From: Spiroplasma floricola 23-6
Lineage (GTDB): Bacteria > Bacillota_I > Bacilli_A > Mycoplasmatales > Mycoplasmataceae
Assembly: GCF_002813555.1 (NCBI RefSeq)
Contig: NZ_CP025057.1
Coordinates: 980,001-1,044,000 of the forward strand
Direction: 5' to 3'
DNA: 64,000 bases
A program made the position numbers and the translations under genes. Positions 1-10,437 of the stretch are shown piece after piece; positions within the stretch are counted from its first letter, which is position 1, and each line of letters opens with the position of its first letter. The notes beneath the pieces were generated by a model, which ran no database searches, was not told the origin of the DNA, and was given only the letters and a program-made list of their open reading frames with translations.

Positions 1-1275
1 TCAATCAATTGTTGGTGTGAATTGATCGTCTTTTTTATTATTTACAGGATCTAAAATATTATCCATATTTATTTCCATAGTTTTTGTTTTTCCTCTACTT
101 AAATTATTTACAGTGCTTGATTTGCTTAAACCTTGATCTGTTTTAAGTTTTTTTGGAGTCAATTTTCTATTTTGTTTTTTCATTGCCTCTCAAATTCTAT
201 CTGAGTCTCCTAAAAAGACTTTCCCTTGATAATTTTCATCTAATTTAGCTGTTTTTCTTATATTTCTTTGAACATAAGTTGGTTTTACAACATTTCCAAT
301 GGGTTGATCAAATTCTCCTGCTCTTTGAGCAGATCTTCTAGGAACTATAGTTTGTTTATATGGATCCTTAGGTTCTAAAATAGGAGGTAATTCTTCTAAC
401 TTAGGAATATCGTTAACAGGTGCTACATTTTTCATTGCCTTATTTGTTGCTTTTTTAATTGAGTTATTTTCAAATTCTTCATACTTATCTTCTTTTAAAA
501 TTGGTTTTTCTACTTTAAAAATTGGATTATTATCTAAAAATTCAACATCTAATGAGTTGTTTTCATATGCATTATTTTCTAAAGGAACATTTTCTAATGA
601 ATTGTCATCAAAAAAATCTTTTTCTAAAGGAATATTTTTTTCTTCTATCAACTCTTCTTCATGAAATTTATTATTATTAATATCTTCTTTTAATTTAGCA
701 AGTTTATCTACCATATTAAATGTTTTTTCATTTGGAGTAGAAGTAAACTCTGGATTAAATTCAGGGCTTTTTTTTGAATTTTCACTAGAAGTAATTGATG
801 ATAAATCATTTAGTGATTTTTTTGATAATATATTATCTTTTTCTTTAATATTTTTATCAGTTTTTTTTGATAATAGGAAAATAGGTACTATTGAAGTTAA
901 CAAAAGTAATGAACTAATTGATAAAGTTATGATATTTTTTAAAAAATAACTTACTATTGATATTTGTAAACTTAATGAAGTAAATTTTTGCATTAAATTT
1001 ACTAAAAAAACTATGTTTAAAATTGCTAAAACTATAGCTGGTATTGTATATAAAATTGGAATAATAACACCTTTTTTTATAGAAACTTCCAATATTCCAA
1101 AAATAAACAATAATATGATTAATAAAATTGAAGTTATTTGTAAACTTCTAAGTAATGAAAGTTCAGATGTTGAAACGAATATACCAAACTGTTCACCAAT
1201 CAGAAAAAATCCTAAAAAACTTAAAACTGACGCTGTTACTCAACTAAATACGCTAAAAAATATATTAATTTTCAT
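1..1275 (-). CDS. Large membrane protein with long hydrophilic tail (3' end beyond window)
   Basis: Unrecognised. Reading UGA as Trp joins the whole stretch into one frame of 425 codons that runs off the left edge, so the C-terminus is missing. The start is ATG (MKINIFF) behind the purine run GATAGGGG. Residues 1-140 contain about four hydrophobic segments. The rest is strongly charged and low in complexity, with short repeated blocks rich in Glu, Asn and Leu around residues 215-245 and a basic stretch near the end (KKQNRKLTPKKLK). This looks like a membrane-anchored protein with a long disordered cytoplasmic tail; such tails often serve as scaffolds, but that is inference. A perfect inverted repeat lies 26 bp upstream of the start. 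Confidence 0.75.
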
Positions 1276-1300
1276 TTAAATGCCCCTATCTTATATAGCC

Positions 1301-1322
1301 CTAAAATACATAAATATTTTAG
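1301..1322. promoter_or_regulatory. Perfect 8-bp inverted repeat upstream of the membrane protein gene
   Basis: CTAAAATA and TATTTTAG are exact inverted copies separated by CATAAA. It sits 26 bp upstream of the minus-strand start at 1275, beside a possible minus-strand -10 (TATATAAG). No T-run follows it, so an operator is likelier than a terminator. Confidence 0.35.
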
Positions 1323-1403
1323 CACTTAAAAAAATGAAAGACAAGTAATAAAATTATAAAAAGAAAACGCCTAATAAAAGTTTTTTAATATCTATTCTCT
1401 AAT

Positions 1404-2561
1404 TTAAATAGCTTTTGTGATATTTTTTTGTTTATTTTGCTTTATTTTTTGATTATTAGCAATTTTTTGCCTTAGTAAATCAATTATCCTTCCATTAAAA
1501 ATTAATACTACCAAACATAAAATAATAGAAAATGATGTATCAGATATTCAGTGTGTTCTTGAAATTATTTGAGTGTATTGAATAATATTTAAATGAATAA
1601 ATCAAATTATAATAGCAGATCAAATTTTTCAATTTAATTTCCTATTTCTTCCCATAAAAAAATAACATGCATATATCATTGTGAAACAAGATATCATATG
1701 ACCTGATGGAAAATCTAAGTTTCATCATCCAGCTTTACCAGTTCCTAACGGATTAAAAAGATCTCCAATATTTGAAAAAAAATCATTTATTTGTCATCAC
1801 TCTAAATAATTTACTCCATTTACACGCCCTGTTGTTTGGTTAATAACTCCCCAACTTTTTATTTTATGACCTGTTTCTAATCAATACTGTCTTCATAAAG
1901 GATCTACTCTGTCTGAATAAAAAATATTTTCAAAATCGACACTATAAAAATAAGGCCTACCAAAAATTACTTTCATTAAATAAACAACAAGACTAGTAAA
2001 AATAAAAGCACTAAAAGCTTTAATAGTATCAACTTTGTATTCGCAAAGAATAGAATAAGGCTTTTTAATAAAAATAAATCTTATATATCAAAATACAGCT
2101 GCTATAGCAAATGATTCAATTATAAATAAAACTATAAGTATTATTTGTCTGATATCATATGATTCTAAAAATCAACCACTAATTCCAATACCATAACCAT
2201 CATCAATTTTAGTTGTAGTTACAATTCATATAGAATTTGCTGTAATTCAAAATATTAAAACAGCGCTATAAAATGCTCAAAGAACATATTTTCAAATTTT
2301 TTTATCTTTTTTTTCAATTACTTTTATCTCAAAATAAATAGCTATAAATAAAAATATAAATAAATAAGATTGTGTCATTCCAATTTCTTCATAAACTCAA
2401 GTTAAAATTTTTAATCAATATATATCCATTCCCTTTGCAAATCATGTATTTATTTTAAGATCATAAAAACTTGATAATATAAATGAAATTATTGAAAAAA
2501 TTAAAAAGGATAGGAATAAAATTTTAAAAGTTGTATAACTTTTGTTACTTTTTTTAAACAT
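1404..2561 (-). CDS. PAP2-family phosphatase, integral membrane
   Basis: A 385-residue membrane protein invisible under the standard code because it has many UGA-Trp codons. It has about six or more hydrophobic segments. The C-terminal half carries the three PAP2 signature blocks: FGRPYF (with Lys before it), PSGH, and SRTHWISD. Family members remove phosphate from lipid substrates such as phosphatidylglycerol phosphate or undecaprenyl diphosphate at the membrane; a wall-less cell points more to phospholipid metabolism. The start ATG follows a perfect AGGAGG (about 2564-2570). It is preceded by the gapN terminator, so it probably has its own transcription. The exact substrate cannot be read from the sequence. 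Confidence 0.85.
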
Positions 2562-2587
2562 TTTACCTCCTATTATAGTGATACTCT

Positions 2588-2617
2588 TAAAAAAACAAAA
2601 GACATCATTAGATGTCT
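2588..2617 (-). terminator. Intrinsic terminator after gapN
   Basis: On the minus strand AGACATC-TAAT-GATGTCT is followed by a T-rich run interrupted by one G. It lies about 95 bp past the gapN stop and just before the PAP2 gene. Confidence 0.75.
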
Positions 2618-2710
2618 AAAAAGATTATATTGAAAAATAATAAATATATAAAGTATTTATTGAAAATATTTAATTAATGTCTTTTATTGCTAATTCAATA
2701 AGTTTTATTT

Positions 2711-4126
2711 TTAATAATTAATAACAAGACCCTGATATCTTGTCATGCTTAATAGAGACTCTCTAATGCCTTGTACACCTTCTCCAGAGTCTTTAATTCC
2801 TAGAAAAGGAAAACTATCAGGTCCTCGTTGTGGTCTTGAGTTAATATTTACTGTACCTGTTTTTATTCTTTTGGCAGTCGATAGTGCTATTGAGATATCT
2901 TGACAAAATACACTTGCTTGCAAACCAAATTGTGAGTCATTTGCAATTTTAATCATTTCATCTATTGAATCAATTCTCATAACTGGTAAAACTGGTCCAA
3001 ACGGTTCTTCTCATGCTACTTTCATATCAATTGTTACTTTATCAATTAATGTAGGTCACATTAAATTTTTTTCCCTCTTATTTCCTGTAATAATTTCCGC
3101 ACCTTTATTTTTTGCATCATCAATTAAACCTTGAATAAAATCTGCTGATTTTTCATCAATTACAGGAGTAATAAATGCATTATCTTTTGGCATTCCAACA
3201 CTCAATGAATTAATTTTCGTTTTTAATATAAGCACCAATTTATCAGCTATTTTATTGTTAACAAGAACTCTTTTAACTGCTGTACATCTTTGTCCAGAAT
3301 ATCCATAGGCACCATTTATTATTTCATCTGCATATTTTTCTAAATTCAAATCATCTAATACTAGAGCAGGATCTTTTCCTCCTAATTCTAATACTAAATC
3401 AGTTGTACTTCCCATTTTTCTTATTTGATTTCCTATTCCAACACTTCCAGTGAAAGAAATCATATCAATTTCTGGATTTGAAGTAATGATATCACCAATT
3501 TCTCTTCCTCTACCTGTAACAATATTAAAGATACCTTTTGGAAGTCCTGCTTGTATTACTAAATTAGACATATATGCTCCAACTAAGCTCCCTGCTGTTG
3601 CAGGTTTAAATACTACTGTATTTCCCATTACTAATGCTGGAATAATTTTTGCAAAAGCTAAATTAAAAGGATAATTAAAAGGTGAAATTGCAAGTACAAC
3701 TCCTTTTGCAACTCTTGAAAAAATTCCAATTTTGTTTTTAGCTCCCATTCCTTCTCCAGTTAAAGCTAATGGTTCAATTCTTTTAGCTTCTTCAAAAGTA
3801 TAATCTATAATTTCAATTGTTCTAATAACTTCTGAAAGTGATTCTTTTAAGTTTTTTGCAATTTCTTCTGAAATTATTTGAGCTATTTCATTTTTATTTT
3901 CATCAATTAAATCTCTAAATTTTCTTAAAATAGAGATTCTATCAAGTAACAGTACCTCTTCTCAACTTTGTTGAGAGTTTCTTGCAACACTAAAAGCTTT
4001 ATTAATCTCTTCAGCAGTTAATGCTGTTACTTTTCCTGCAACATTTAAAGTTGCTGGATTCATTATTTCTAATCATTGTCCATTATCTATTAGTTCATTA
4101 TTAATTAAGGCATTATATTGTCTCAT
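2711..4126 (-). CDS. gapN: NADP-dependent non-phosphorylating glyceraldehyde-3-phosphate dehydrogenase
   Basis: An aldehyde dehydrogenase superfamily enzyme of 471 residues, the usual length for GapN. It oxidises glyceraldehyde-3-phosphate directly to 3-phosphoglycerate, making NADPH and bypassing the ATP-yielding step of glycolysis. Visible landmarks are the cofactor-binding segment with FNYPFN, the Glu of LELGGK (about residue 247) and the catalytic Cys of SGQRC (residue 281). The C-terminal half has the WEEPFGPVLP block and GIKDSGEG typical of the family. The start ATG lies behind AAGGAAA. It ends the operon of the unknown protein and the SpoU methylase; 18 bp separate it from the latter. 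NADP preference is a family inference. Confidence 0.9.
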
Positions 4127-4144
4127 TATTAAATTTCCTTTCCT

Positions 4145-4882
4145 TTATTTTAATGAATAGATATTGTTCATTAAAATTGATCCTGCAATTGCAACATTTA
4201 AGCTTTCCAATTCTGAATCTGTGTTTATTATTATATTTTTATCAATAGTTTTAGATACTTCTTTTGAAATACCGTTACCTTCATTTCCAAGTATTAAAGC
4301 TATTTGTTTATTTTTAATTTCATTTAGATTACAACTGTTTTTTCTTAATAAAGTACCTAAAATTATTATATTCCTTTGCTTTAATTTATTTATGAAATTT
4401 ATTAGTTCTTCATTTTTAAGATTTAAATCAAAATGATTAGATTGAGTTGCTCTTAAAACTTTTGAATTATAAAAACTTACACAATCATTTGAGCAAATTA
4501 TATTTTTAAAACCAAAAGCGAAAGCACTTCTTATTAAAGTTCCAAGATTTCCTGGATCTTGAACACCATCTAAAATAAGATAATTTCCTGGTAAATCTTC
4601 TTGTTTTATAATTTTGCAAACAGCAAAAATAGACTGAGTGGTTTTTAAGTCAGATATTTTTTTTGAAACATTATCAGATATTTCAACTACATTTTCAAAG
4701 TTTTTGTATTTTTCAAATAATTTTGTTTCCACTAAAATCATTTCAACTACATTTTTCTTTATAGCTAAATCAACCATTTTTATTCCTTCAATAAGATATT
4801 TATTTGTTTGTTTTTGAGTTTTTGTATCTTTGTAAGATAAAATTTCTTCAATTAAACTATTAGTAACCGATGTAATTTTCAT
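4145..4882 (-). CDS. TrmH/SpoU-family RNA 2'-O-methyltransferase
   Basis: A 245-residue SPOUT enzyme that transfers a methyl group from SAM to a ribose 2'-OH of rRNA or tRNA. The C-terminal half shows the three SpoU motifs: DPGNLGTLIRSA, LILGNEGNGIS and SLNVAIAGSI. The N-terminal ~90 residues resemble the L30e-like substrate-binding domain of the RlmB/TsnR type. ATG at 4882 is chosen (MKITSV); it lies 1 bp past the upstream stop, so translation is probably coupled. An in-frame upstream start would overlap the neighbour. The target nucleotide cannot be assigned. Confidence 0.88.
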   Translation of the reverse strand: MKITSVTNSLIEEILSYKDTKTQKQTNKYLIEGIKMVDLAIKKNVVEMILVETKLFEKYKNFENVVEISDNVSKKISDLKTTQSIFAVCKIIKQEDLPGNYLILDGVQDPGNLGTLIRSAFAFGFKNIICSNDCVSFYNSKVLRATQSNHFDLNLKNEELINFINKLKQRNIIILGTLLRKNSCNLNEIKNKQIALILGNEGNGISKEVSKTIDKNIIINTDSELESLNVAIAGSILMNNIYSLK

Positions 4883-4883
4883 T

Positions 4884-5990
4884 TTATTCAGTAAGAGCAA
4901 ACCCTATTTCATATAATTTATTTTCAGGGTTTGCAAAATCCTTTCCTTTATATTTAGGATTATTAACAGGATATCCAAAAACTAATGATGCTCTTCGTGG
5001 TGGATCTAGCAATTTTGCTTGTATTGTTGACATACCAGATAATTTTTCACCTTTTTGTCTTTTTAATCTGTTTTCTTCCATTAAATCTTCAATATCTTTA
5101 ACCTTAGTTTGTTTAACTAAAATTCGAATTTTATTTTCTTTATATCATTTAACTATTTTTTTATATTCTGCAAAAGTAAATTGAGTTGGTTTATCTGCTG
5201 CATAAAATCTATTTTTTTCTTTATTTCATCCAATCACAAAATCTCTTCAAATTATATTTCCTGTTTTACCTTTTATCATTAAATTTTTTGTTTTTTCAAT
5301 CATTTCATCAAAATCATTATAACCATAACCTATAAAAGCATTTCCATTTCATAAATTTGAATAAGTACTTTTAATAGGATTTCAAATTTCTTCAAAACAC
5401 GATGCTACAACCCAATATCGATTATCAGATGAGTTTTTAAAAATTTCAAAACCATACTTACTATTTTTAAGCACAACTTCTTTTTGAGTAACTTTTATAA
5501 CTTTAATTTTAAAAGTACTTAAAATCTTTTTTATTTCCTTTTCTGTAAGCTTTATTCTAACCTCTTTGCGAGTTTTTTTAATTGTTTCTCTAGTTTTTGC
5601 TATATTTTCCATACTTCTATACTTATTATTTCTAATTATATTCAAAATATTTAATTCAGAGGTTGGATCTGGCATTATAAGTTCATTTGTTACAAGTTCA
5701 TCATCTTGTGTTTTAGGTGAATTTTTTGATTCATTAAATTCTTTAATTCTAGCTATTATACTATTTGCATTTTGTTTATTATCTTCTAATCCTTCAATTA
5801 GAACTTCTGAATCGTTTTTAGAATTTTCAACAATATTTTTATTAATACTTGATTCAAAATAAAATTTGGAGTCATCAAATGAGCTAATATATTGATTACT
5901 TAGTTCTTGATCAAAAGAAGGTATTTTAGGATCATCTGGATTTGAGGGTTTATAGTTATAAATGTTTTTTAGATCTTTTTTTTCTGACAT
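4884..5990 (-). CDS. Unrecognised cytoplasmic protein with disordered N-terminus
   Basis: 368 residues, first gene of the operon with the SpoU methylase and gapN. Residues 1-150 are polar and low-complexity (many Asn, Ser, Glu). A basic segment around residues 145-165 (AKTRETIKKTRKEVRIKL) leads into a compact C-terminal domain rich in aromatic residues, with several UGA-Trp codons and WNGNAFIGYG. It has no signal peptide or membrane segment. The start ATG follows AAGGGGG. I know no family that fits; a nucleic-acid-binding or scaffold role would be guesswork. Confidence 0.75.
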
Positions 5991-6008
5991 ATAATACCCC
6001 CTTATATT

Positions 6009-6512
6009 TTAATAACCTGTATCTTGTCTATTAAAATTAATTTCGTTTTTTTTATTATAAACACTTAAGATTTCATCATTGCTTATATTTAATATATAAG
6101 TTATTGATAAAAATTCATCTAATAATTCATCATATGTTTGAACATTAAATTTCTCTTCAAAAAGTAAAGTTTTTTTATAAACATTAATGCTTCAAGAATC
6201 TATATCAGTTGCTTTTGTCATTTTACTGTCAAATTTAGAAAAATCAAAATTTACGTTAGTTCCTAAACTAATAATAAAATGTAAACAATCAATTAATTCT
6301 TCTAATATAGTTTGTCTTTCACTTGGACCTTTATTAGATCAGTATTTGAATTCTCTATATTCATTTATAAATTCAGAAATTTCTACTAGAAAAGCAATTA
6401 TTTTCTTTTTAATTATTATTTTATTTAAAACTAAATTTTTTGCTTCCATTATATAGTTATCTAAAATTTTTTGTTTATCTCTTAAATAGATTAAATTATC
6501 TTTTGTTAACAT
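6009..6512 (-). CDS. Dimeric (all-alpha) dUTPase
   Basis: 167 residues of the dUTPase_2 / MazG-like NTP pyrophosphohydrolase fold, which hydrolyses dUTP to dUMP and keeps uracil out of DNA. The metal-binding pattern is clear: EISEFINE around residues 44-51, FKYW shortly after, then EELIDCLHF about 22 residues on. An SD AGGAG precedes the ATG. It reads on from pgi, with a terminator in between. Mollicutes commonly use this helical type rather than trimeric Dut, which fits. Confidence 0.8.
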
Positions 6513-6543
6513 ATCTCATACTCCTATAACTTAATTTTAGTTT

Positions 6544-6574
6544 AAAAAAATGATAGTTTACTATCATTTTTTTA
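6544..6574 (-). terminator. Intrinsic terminator after pgi
   Basis: Perfect 7-bp hairpin ATGATAG / CTATCAT with a 4-nt loop, flanked by A- and T-runs on both sides, between the pgi stop and the dUTPase start. Confidence 0.85.
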
Positions 6575-6581
6575 TTTTTTT

Positions 6582-7862
6582 CTAAAATCCTGGTTTTTTA
6601 AGTAATTTAAACATATTTGTTTTATAAACTTCAACTCCTGGTTGATTAAAAGGATTAATTTCTAATAAATATCCGCTTAAAGCACAAGCCTTCATAAATC
6701 AGTAAGCTGCATAACCAAACATTTCAGCATCCATTTTTTCAAATTCCAATATTATATTAGGAACTTCCCCTGCATTTGCATGAGCATCAATTACACCTTC
6801 AATTGCAACTTCATTAATTTCATGAAAAGATTTGCTAGTTAAGTAATTTAAACCATCTAAATCTTCTTTATTCTTTGGTACATTTAAATCAAGATTTGGT
6901 TTTTTAACACTAATTATTGTTTCAAATAAAATATTTTTTGTTCCCTCTTGAATAAATTGTCCTAGTGAATGTAAATCTGTTGAAAATACACAGCTTGTAG
7001 GAAATAAACCTTTACCATCTTTTCCCTCTGATTCAGCAAATAATTGTTTTCATCATTCTGTAAACATTTGCATTTGCAATTCATAACTAATTAAAGTTTC
7101 TGCTTTATATCCTTTTTGAGCATTTAATATATATCTCGCAACTGCATACTTATATGCTTCATTGCCAATATTTTTTGTATCCTCCATAGCTTTTTTAGCT
7201 CCTTTAAAGATATCATCAACATTAATTCCCGATACTAGTAGAGGAAAAATCCCAACTGGAGTAAACACTGAAAATCTACCTCCAATATCATCTGGTATTG
7301 TAAAAGTTTCATAACCTTCAGCTGTTGCTAACTGTTTTAAAGCACCTTTTGTTTTATCTGTTACTGCAACAATTCTTTCTTTTGCTACTTCCTTTCCTTT
7401 TAAATCAACTAAAAGTTTTTTAAAAACTCTAAATGCAATACCAGGTTCTGTTGTAGTTCCTGATTTTGATATATTTACTATTCCAAATTCTTTATTTTTA
7501 ATATAATTAACTATTTGCTCAGTGTATGTAGAAGATATTGTATTTCCAATATAAATTAGTTCAACTCTATCATTTGAGTATAATCCTCTAATCATCTCTT
7601 CTGCTGCACGAGCACCTAAATAACTTCCCCCAATACCAACTACTAATAAAACATTTATTTTTGTTCTTAAGTTATTAGCCACTTTTTTCATTTTACTTAA
7701 TTCATCTTTATCAAAGGTTATTGGTCAGTTAACTCATCCTAGAAAATCACTTCCAACTCCTGTTTTATTTTCAATCATTTCATGTACTTTTTTTAATTTA
7801 GATTCATCAAATGATTTAACTTCCTTTTCAATTTTTGAATACTCCAAATTTATTTTTATCAT
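6582..7862 (-). CDS. pgi: Glucose-6-phosphate isomerase
   Basis: 426 residues, the short form typical of Firmicutes and Mollicutes. It interconverts glucose-6-phosphate and fructose-6-phosphate in glycolysis. Conserved blocks include [13 protein letters not shown] (phosphosugar-binding SIS domain), [15 protein letters not shown] and the [14 protein letters not shown] signature. The C-terminus has the usual [12 protein letters not shown] segment. The SD AAGGAG precedes the ATG. It is 20 bp downstream of the S1-domain gene, probably co-transcribed, and ends in a strong terminator. It takes up glucose-6-phosphate produced by the trehalose pathway later in the window. Confidence 0.95.
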
Positions 7863-7882
7863 TTTAATATTACTCCTTGTTA

Positions 7883-8206
7883 CTATGATTCTACGCTATT
7901 TTTTAGGTTATCAAATCCACTTTTTGTTTCTTTAATTTTAGTTTCTGGTGTTTTTAATAACTCTGGTCTAATTGATTTATAGCTTAATTTAACTTGATTT
8001 TTATCAGTTAAAGTTTCTATAACTTCAACTTCATATTCTTCATTTAAAGCTAAAAATTCATCTACACTTTTAACGAAAAAATCTGATATTTCTGAAATAT
8101 GAATTAAACCTTTTATTACTTGATCTTCATCTATTACTTCACAAAAAGCTCCATAGTTCACTATAGCAGTAATTTTAGCATTTACTTTTTGTCCTTTATT
8201 TAACAT
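7883..8206 (-). CDS. S1 RNA-binding domain protein (GSP13/YugI-like)
   Basis: 107 residues with one S1 (OB-fold) domain in the first ~75: the pattern GQKVNAKITAIVNYGAFCEV followed by GLIHISEIS and VKLSYKS is diagnostic. The rest is a short charged tail. Small single-S1 proteins of this type associate with ribosomes or RNA in Firmicutes. The SD AAGGAG lies 10-15 bp before the ATG. It heads the operon with pgi. A perfect 11-bp palindrome lies in the divergent promoter region towards the Nfu gene. Confidence 0.8.
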   Translation of the reverse strand: MLNKGQKVNAKITAIVNYGAFCEVIDEDQVIKGLIHISEISDFFVKSVDEFLALNEEYEVEVIETLTDKNQVKLSYKSIRPELLKTPETKIKETKSGFDNLKNSVES

Positions 8207-8219
8207 CCTATTGCTCTCC

Positions 8220-8249
8220 TTACAAATTAATTATAAACTTAATTTGTAA
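8220..8249. promoter_or_regulatory. Perfect 11-bp inverted repeat in the divergent promoter region
   Basis: TTACAAATTAA (8220-8230) and TTAATTTGTAA (8239-8249) are exact inverted copies around an 8-bp spacer. The spacer edge holds a TATAAT on the minus strand (8230-8235), a plausible -10 for the S1/pgi operon. Position and symmetry suggest an operator shared by the S1 and Nfu promoters. Confidence 0.45.
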
Positions 8250-8295
8250 TATCAATAAGAATTTTAAAAAAAATTTTTAAAAGAGAGGTGAAATT

Positions 8296-8538
8296 TTGGA
8301 AAAAATTAGCAATTTAGAAGAAAAAGTAAAAGCAACTCTTGAGCAATTAAGAATGTATATAACACAAGATGGTGGAGATATGGAATTTGTTGCTATAAAA
8401 AATAGATTAGTTTATATAAGGCTTAAGGGTAATTGTGTTGGTTGTGGTTTAACAGAACTTACTTTTAAAGAAGGTGTTGAAGGAGTTCTTATTGAAGAAT
8501 TTCCTTATGACATTGATGGCGTAGAACTTGTGATGTAG
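8296..8538 (+). CDS. NifU C-terminal-type Fe-S scaffold (Nfu)
   Basis: 80 residues covering one Nfu domain: an N-terminal helix, the DGGDMEFV strand and the cluster-binding CVGC motif (Cys47, Cys50). Such proteins carry or deliver [4Fe-4S] clusters to apoenzymes. The start is TTG (8296), six bases after GAGGTG; no in-frame ATG fits. The sufCDSUB operon that assembles clusters lies just downstream on the other strand, which supports the role. Confidence 0.85.
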   Translation: MEKISNLEEKVKATLEQLRMYITQDGGDMEFVAIKNRLVYIRLKGNCVGCGLTELTFKEGVEGVLIEEFPYDIDGVELVM

Positions 8539-8555
8539 AAAAGAGGACTTATTAT

Positions 8556-9008
8556 ATGATTTTTTTGACTCCAGAAACAGATATTATAATTGCAATATGC
8601 AATGGAATTTCAGCAACAACTTTAGTTACAGTATCTTTTATACTTCCATTTTTAATTAAAAAGTATAATGACAAAAAACAAAAAATTGATTCAGGAGAAC
8701 GTTCACTTGCAGATGCTTTTGATAAATATTTTTCAGATCAATATCCTAAAAATGATTTTGAATGATATGTAGCAGAAATTAAAGCTATTATTAAAAGAAA
8801 TGAAATTAAAACAATAAATTGTACAAATTGTAAGAAAAAATGTACAAGTAGTAAATATATGGAGTGATTTGAAACTGTTGACAAAACGATACCTGAAGTA
8901 AATAACTTCTCATTTAAAGTAGGAAAAATCGGATTTAAAATTGAACTTTCTGTTTTATTCTGCTATAAATGCATAACAAAAAAAGTAACAAAAAAAGCAA
9001 TTAGTTAA
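8556..9008 (+). CDS. Small membrane-anchored protein with cysteine knuckle
   Basis: 150 residues, unrecognised. One membrane segment lies near residues 8-32 (IIIAICNGIS...ILPFLI). A cytoplasmic domain follows, with a CxxCxxxC cluster (CTNCKKKC, about residues 89-96) and a second CYKC near the C-terminus (residues 137-140), together resembling a metal-binding ribbon. It starts 17 bp after the Nfu gene behind AGAGGA, so the two are co-transcribed. A link to Fe-S or zinc handling is inferred from the cysteines and neighbours only. Confidence 0.75.
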
Positions 9009-9020
9009 TTGCTTTTTTTT
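8991..9020. terminator. Bidirectional terminator between plus-strand genes and sufB
   Basis: A hairpin with GCAAT...ATTGC arms, an A-run on the left and eight Ts on the right. It overlaps the stop of the membrane protein gene and ends 1 bp before the sufB stop, so it can serve both converging genes. Confidence 0.8.
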
Positions 9021-9021
9021 A

Positions 9022-10434
9022 TTATCCTACAGAACCTTCCATATCCATTTTTATCAATTGATTTAACTCAACTGCATATTCTAATGGTAATTCCTTTGTA
9101 AAGGGCTCTAAAAAGCCCATAACAATGATTTCTAAGGCTTGTTGTTCATCTAATCCTCTACTCATTAAATAAAATAATTGTTCTTCACTTACTTTTGAAA
9201 CTGTAGCTTCATGTTCAATTTGTGATTGATTATTGTGTACTTTATTTTGAGGAATAGTATCTGAATGTGATTGATTATCTAAAATTAACGTATCACATTC
9301 AACTCTTGCTTTAGAATTTATGGCATTAGGTCCAATATAAGCTAAACCTCTATAATTTGCAGTTCCACCTTGAAATGTAATTGATTTTGAAACAATTTTG
9401 GATTTTGTCTCTTTTCCTAAATGAATCATTTTACTTCCAGCATCTTGATAAACACCTTTTTTAGCAACAGCAATAGAGATTGTGTCTCCTTGTGCTCTAT
9501 CTCCTTTTAAAATACATGATGGATATTTCATGTTTACTTTTGAACCAATATTTCCATCAATTCATTCCATTCTTCCATCTTCTTCAACAAGACTTCTCTT
9601 TGTAACTAAATTTAAAACATTATCACTTCAGTTTTGCACTGTTGTATATCTAACACTTGATCTTTTACCAACAAATATTTCAACTATAGCTGCATGTAAA
9701 TTATTTTCTGAATAAATTGGAGCAGTACATCCTTCAATATAGTGTAATTCTGCATCATCTTCAACAACTATTAAAGTTCTTTCGAATTGACCTGATGCTT
9801 GATAATTAATTCTAAAATAAGCTTGTAAGGGTTTTTCTAATTTAACACCTTTTGGTACATAAATAAAAGTTCCCCCTGATCAAACAGCTCCATTTAACGA
9901 AGCATATTTGTTATCATCATTTTTAACTAATTGCCCAAAATATTTTTTAAATAATTCTGGATATTTGCTTAAAGCACTATCACAGTCTGTAAAAATAACT
10001 CCTTGTTTTTCTAACTCTTCGTTCATTCTTTCATAAACTGGGCGAGCATCTCATTGTGCATTAATACCTGCTAAAAAGTTCTTTTCAGCCTCTGGAATTC
10101 CTAAACGATCAAAAGTTCTTTTAATATTATCTGGTATTTCATCTCAAGTTTTTACAGTTTTGCCAGCACCTTCTGTATAGTAATAATAATCATTAAAATT
10201 AATTCAATTTAAGTCAGGTCCAAAGTTTGGTTGTGGTTTTTGTTCAAATATATTCAAACTTTCTAATCTATAATCTAACATTCATTTTGGTTCATTTTTA
10301 TGTTTAGAGATCTCTTTTACAACATCTACATTTAATCCCTTTTGTACTTTATATGTAGAAACTTCACCTTCATTAAAACCATATTTATAGTCAGATATTT
10401 GTTTTATTTCTTCTTCTTGTTTTAATTTTTTCAT
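9022..10434 (-). CDS. sufB: Fe-S cluster assembly scaffold SufB
   Basis: 470 residues, full length. SufB forms the SufBC2D complex on which clusters are built from SufS/SufU sulfur. Characteristic segments are [12 protein letters not shown], the VEGCTAP-like IEGCTAPIY block, the beta-helix core and the C-terminal [17 protein letters not shown]. The last block is shared with SufD here (SRGLNKVQAQELIINGYF), as expected for paralogues. The SD AGGAGGTG overlaps the end of sufU. It is the last gene of sufCDSUB and is followed by a bidirectional terminator. Confidence 0.96.
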
Positions 10435-10437
10435 TTT

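Noticed and set aside
1013-1279. Open frames on the plus strand opposite the minus-strand genes (for example 1013-1279, 50407-50607, 60914-61228)
   Set aside because: No ribosome sites, low-complexity translations, and they lie fully inside well-supported genes on the other strand.
2564-2579. TATAAT just before the PAP2 ribosome site as its promoter
   Set aside because: The resulting transcript would start inside the Shine-Dalgarno sequence, and no spaced -35 is visible; likely coincidental AT-rich sequence.
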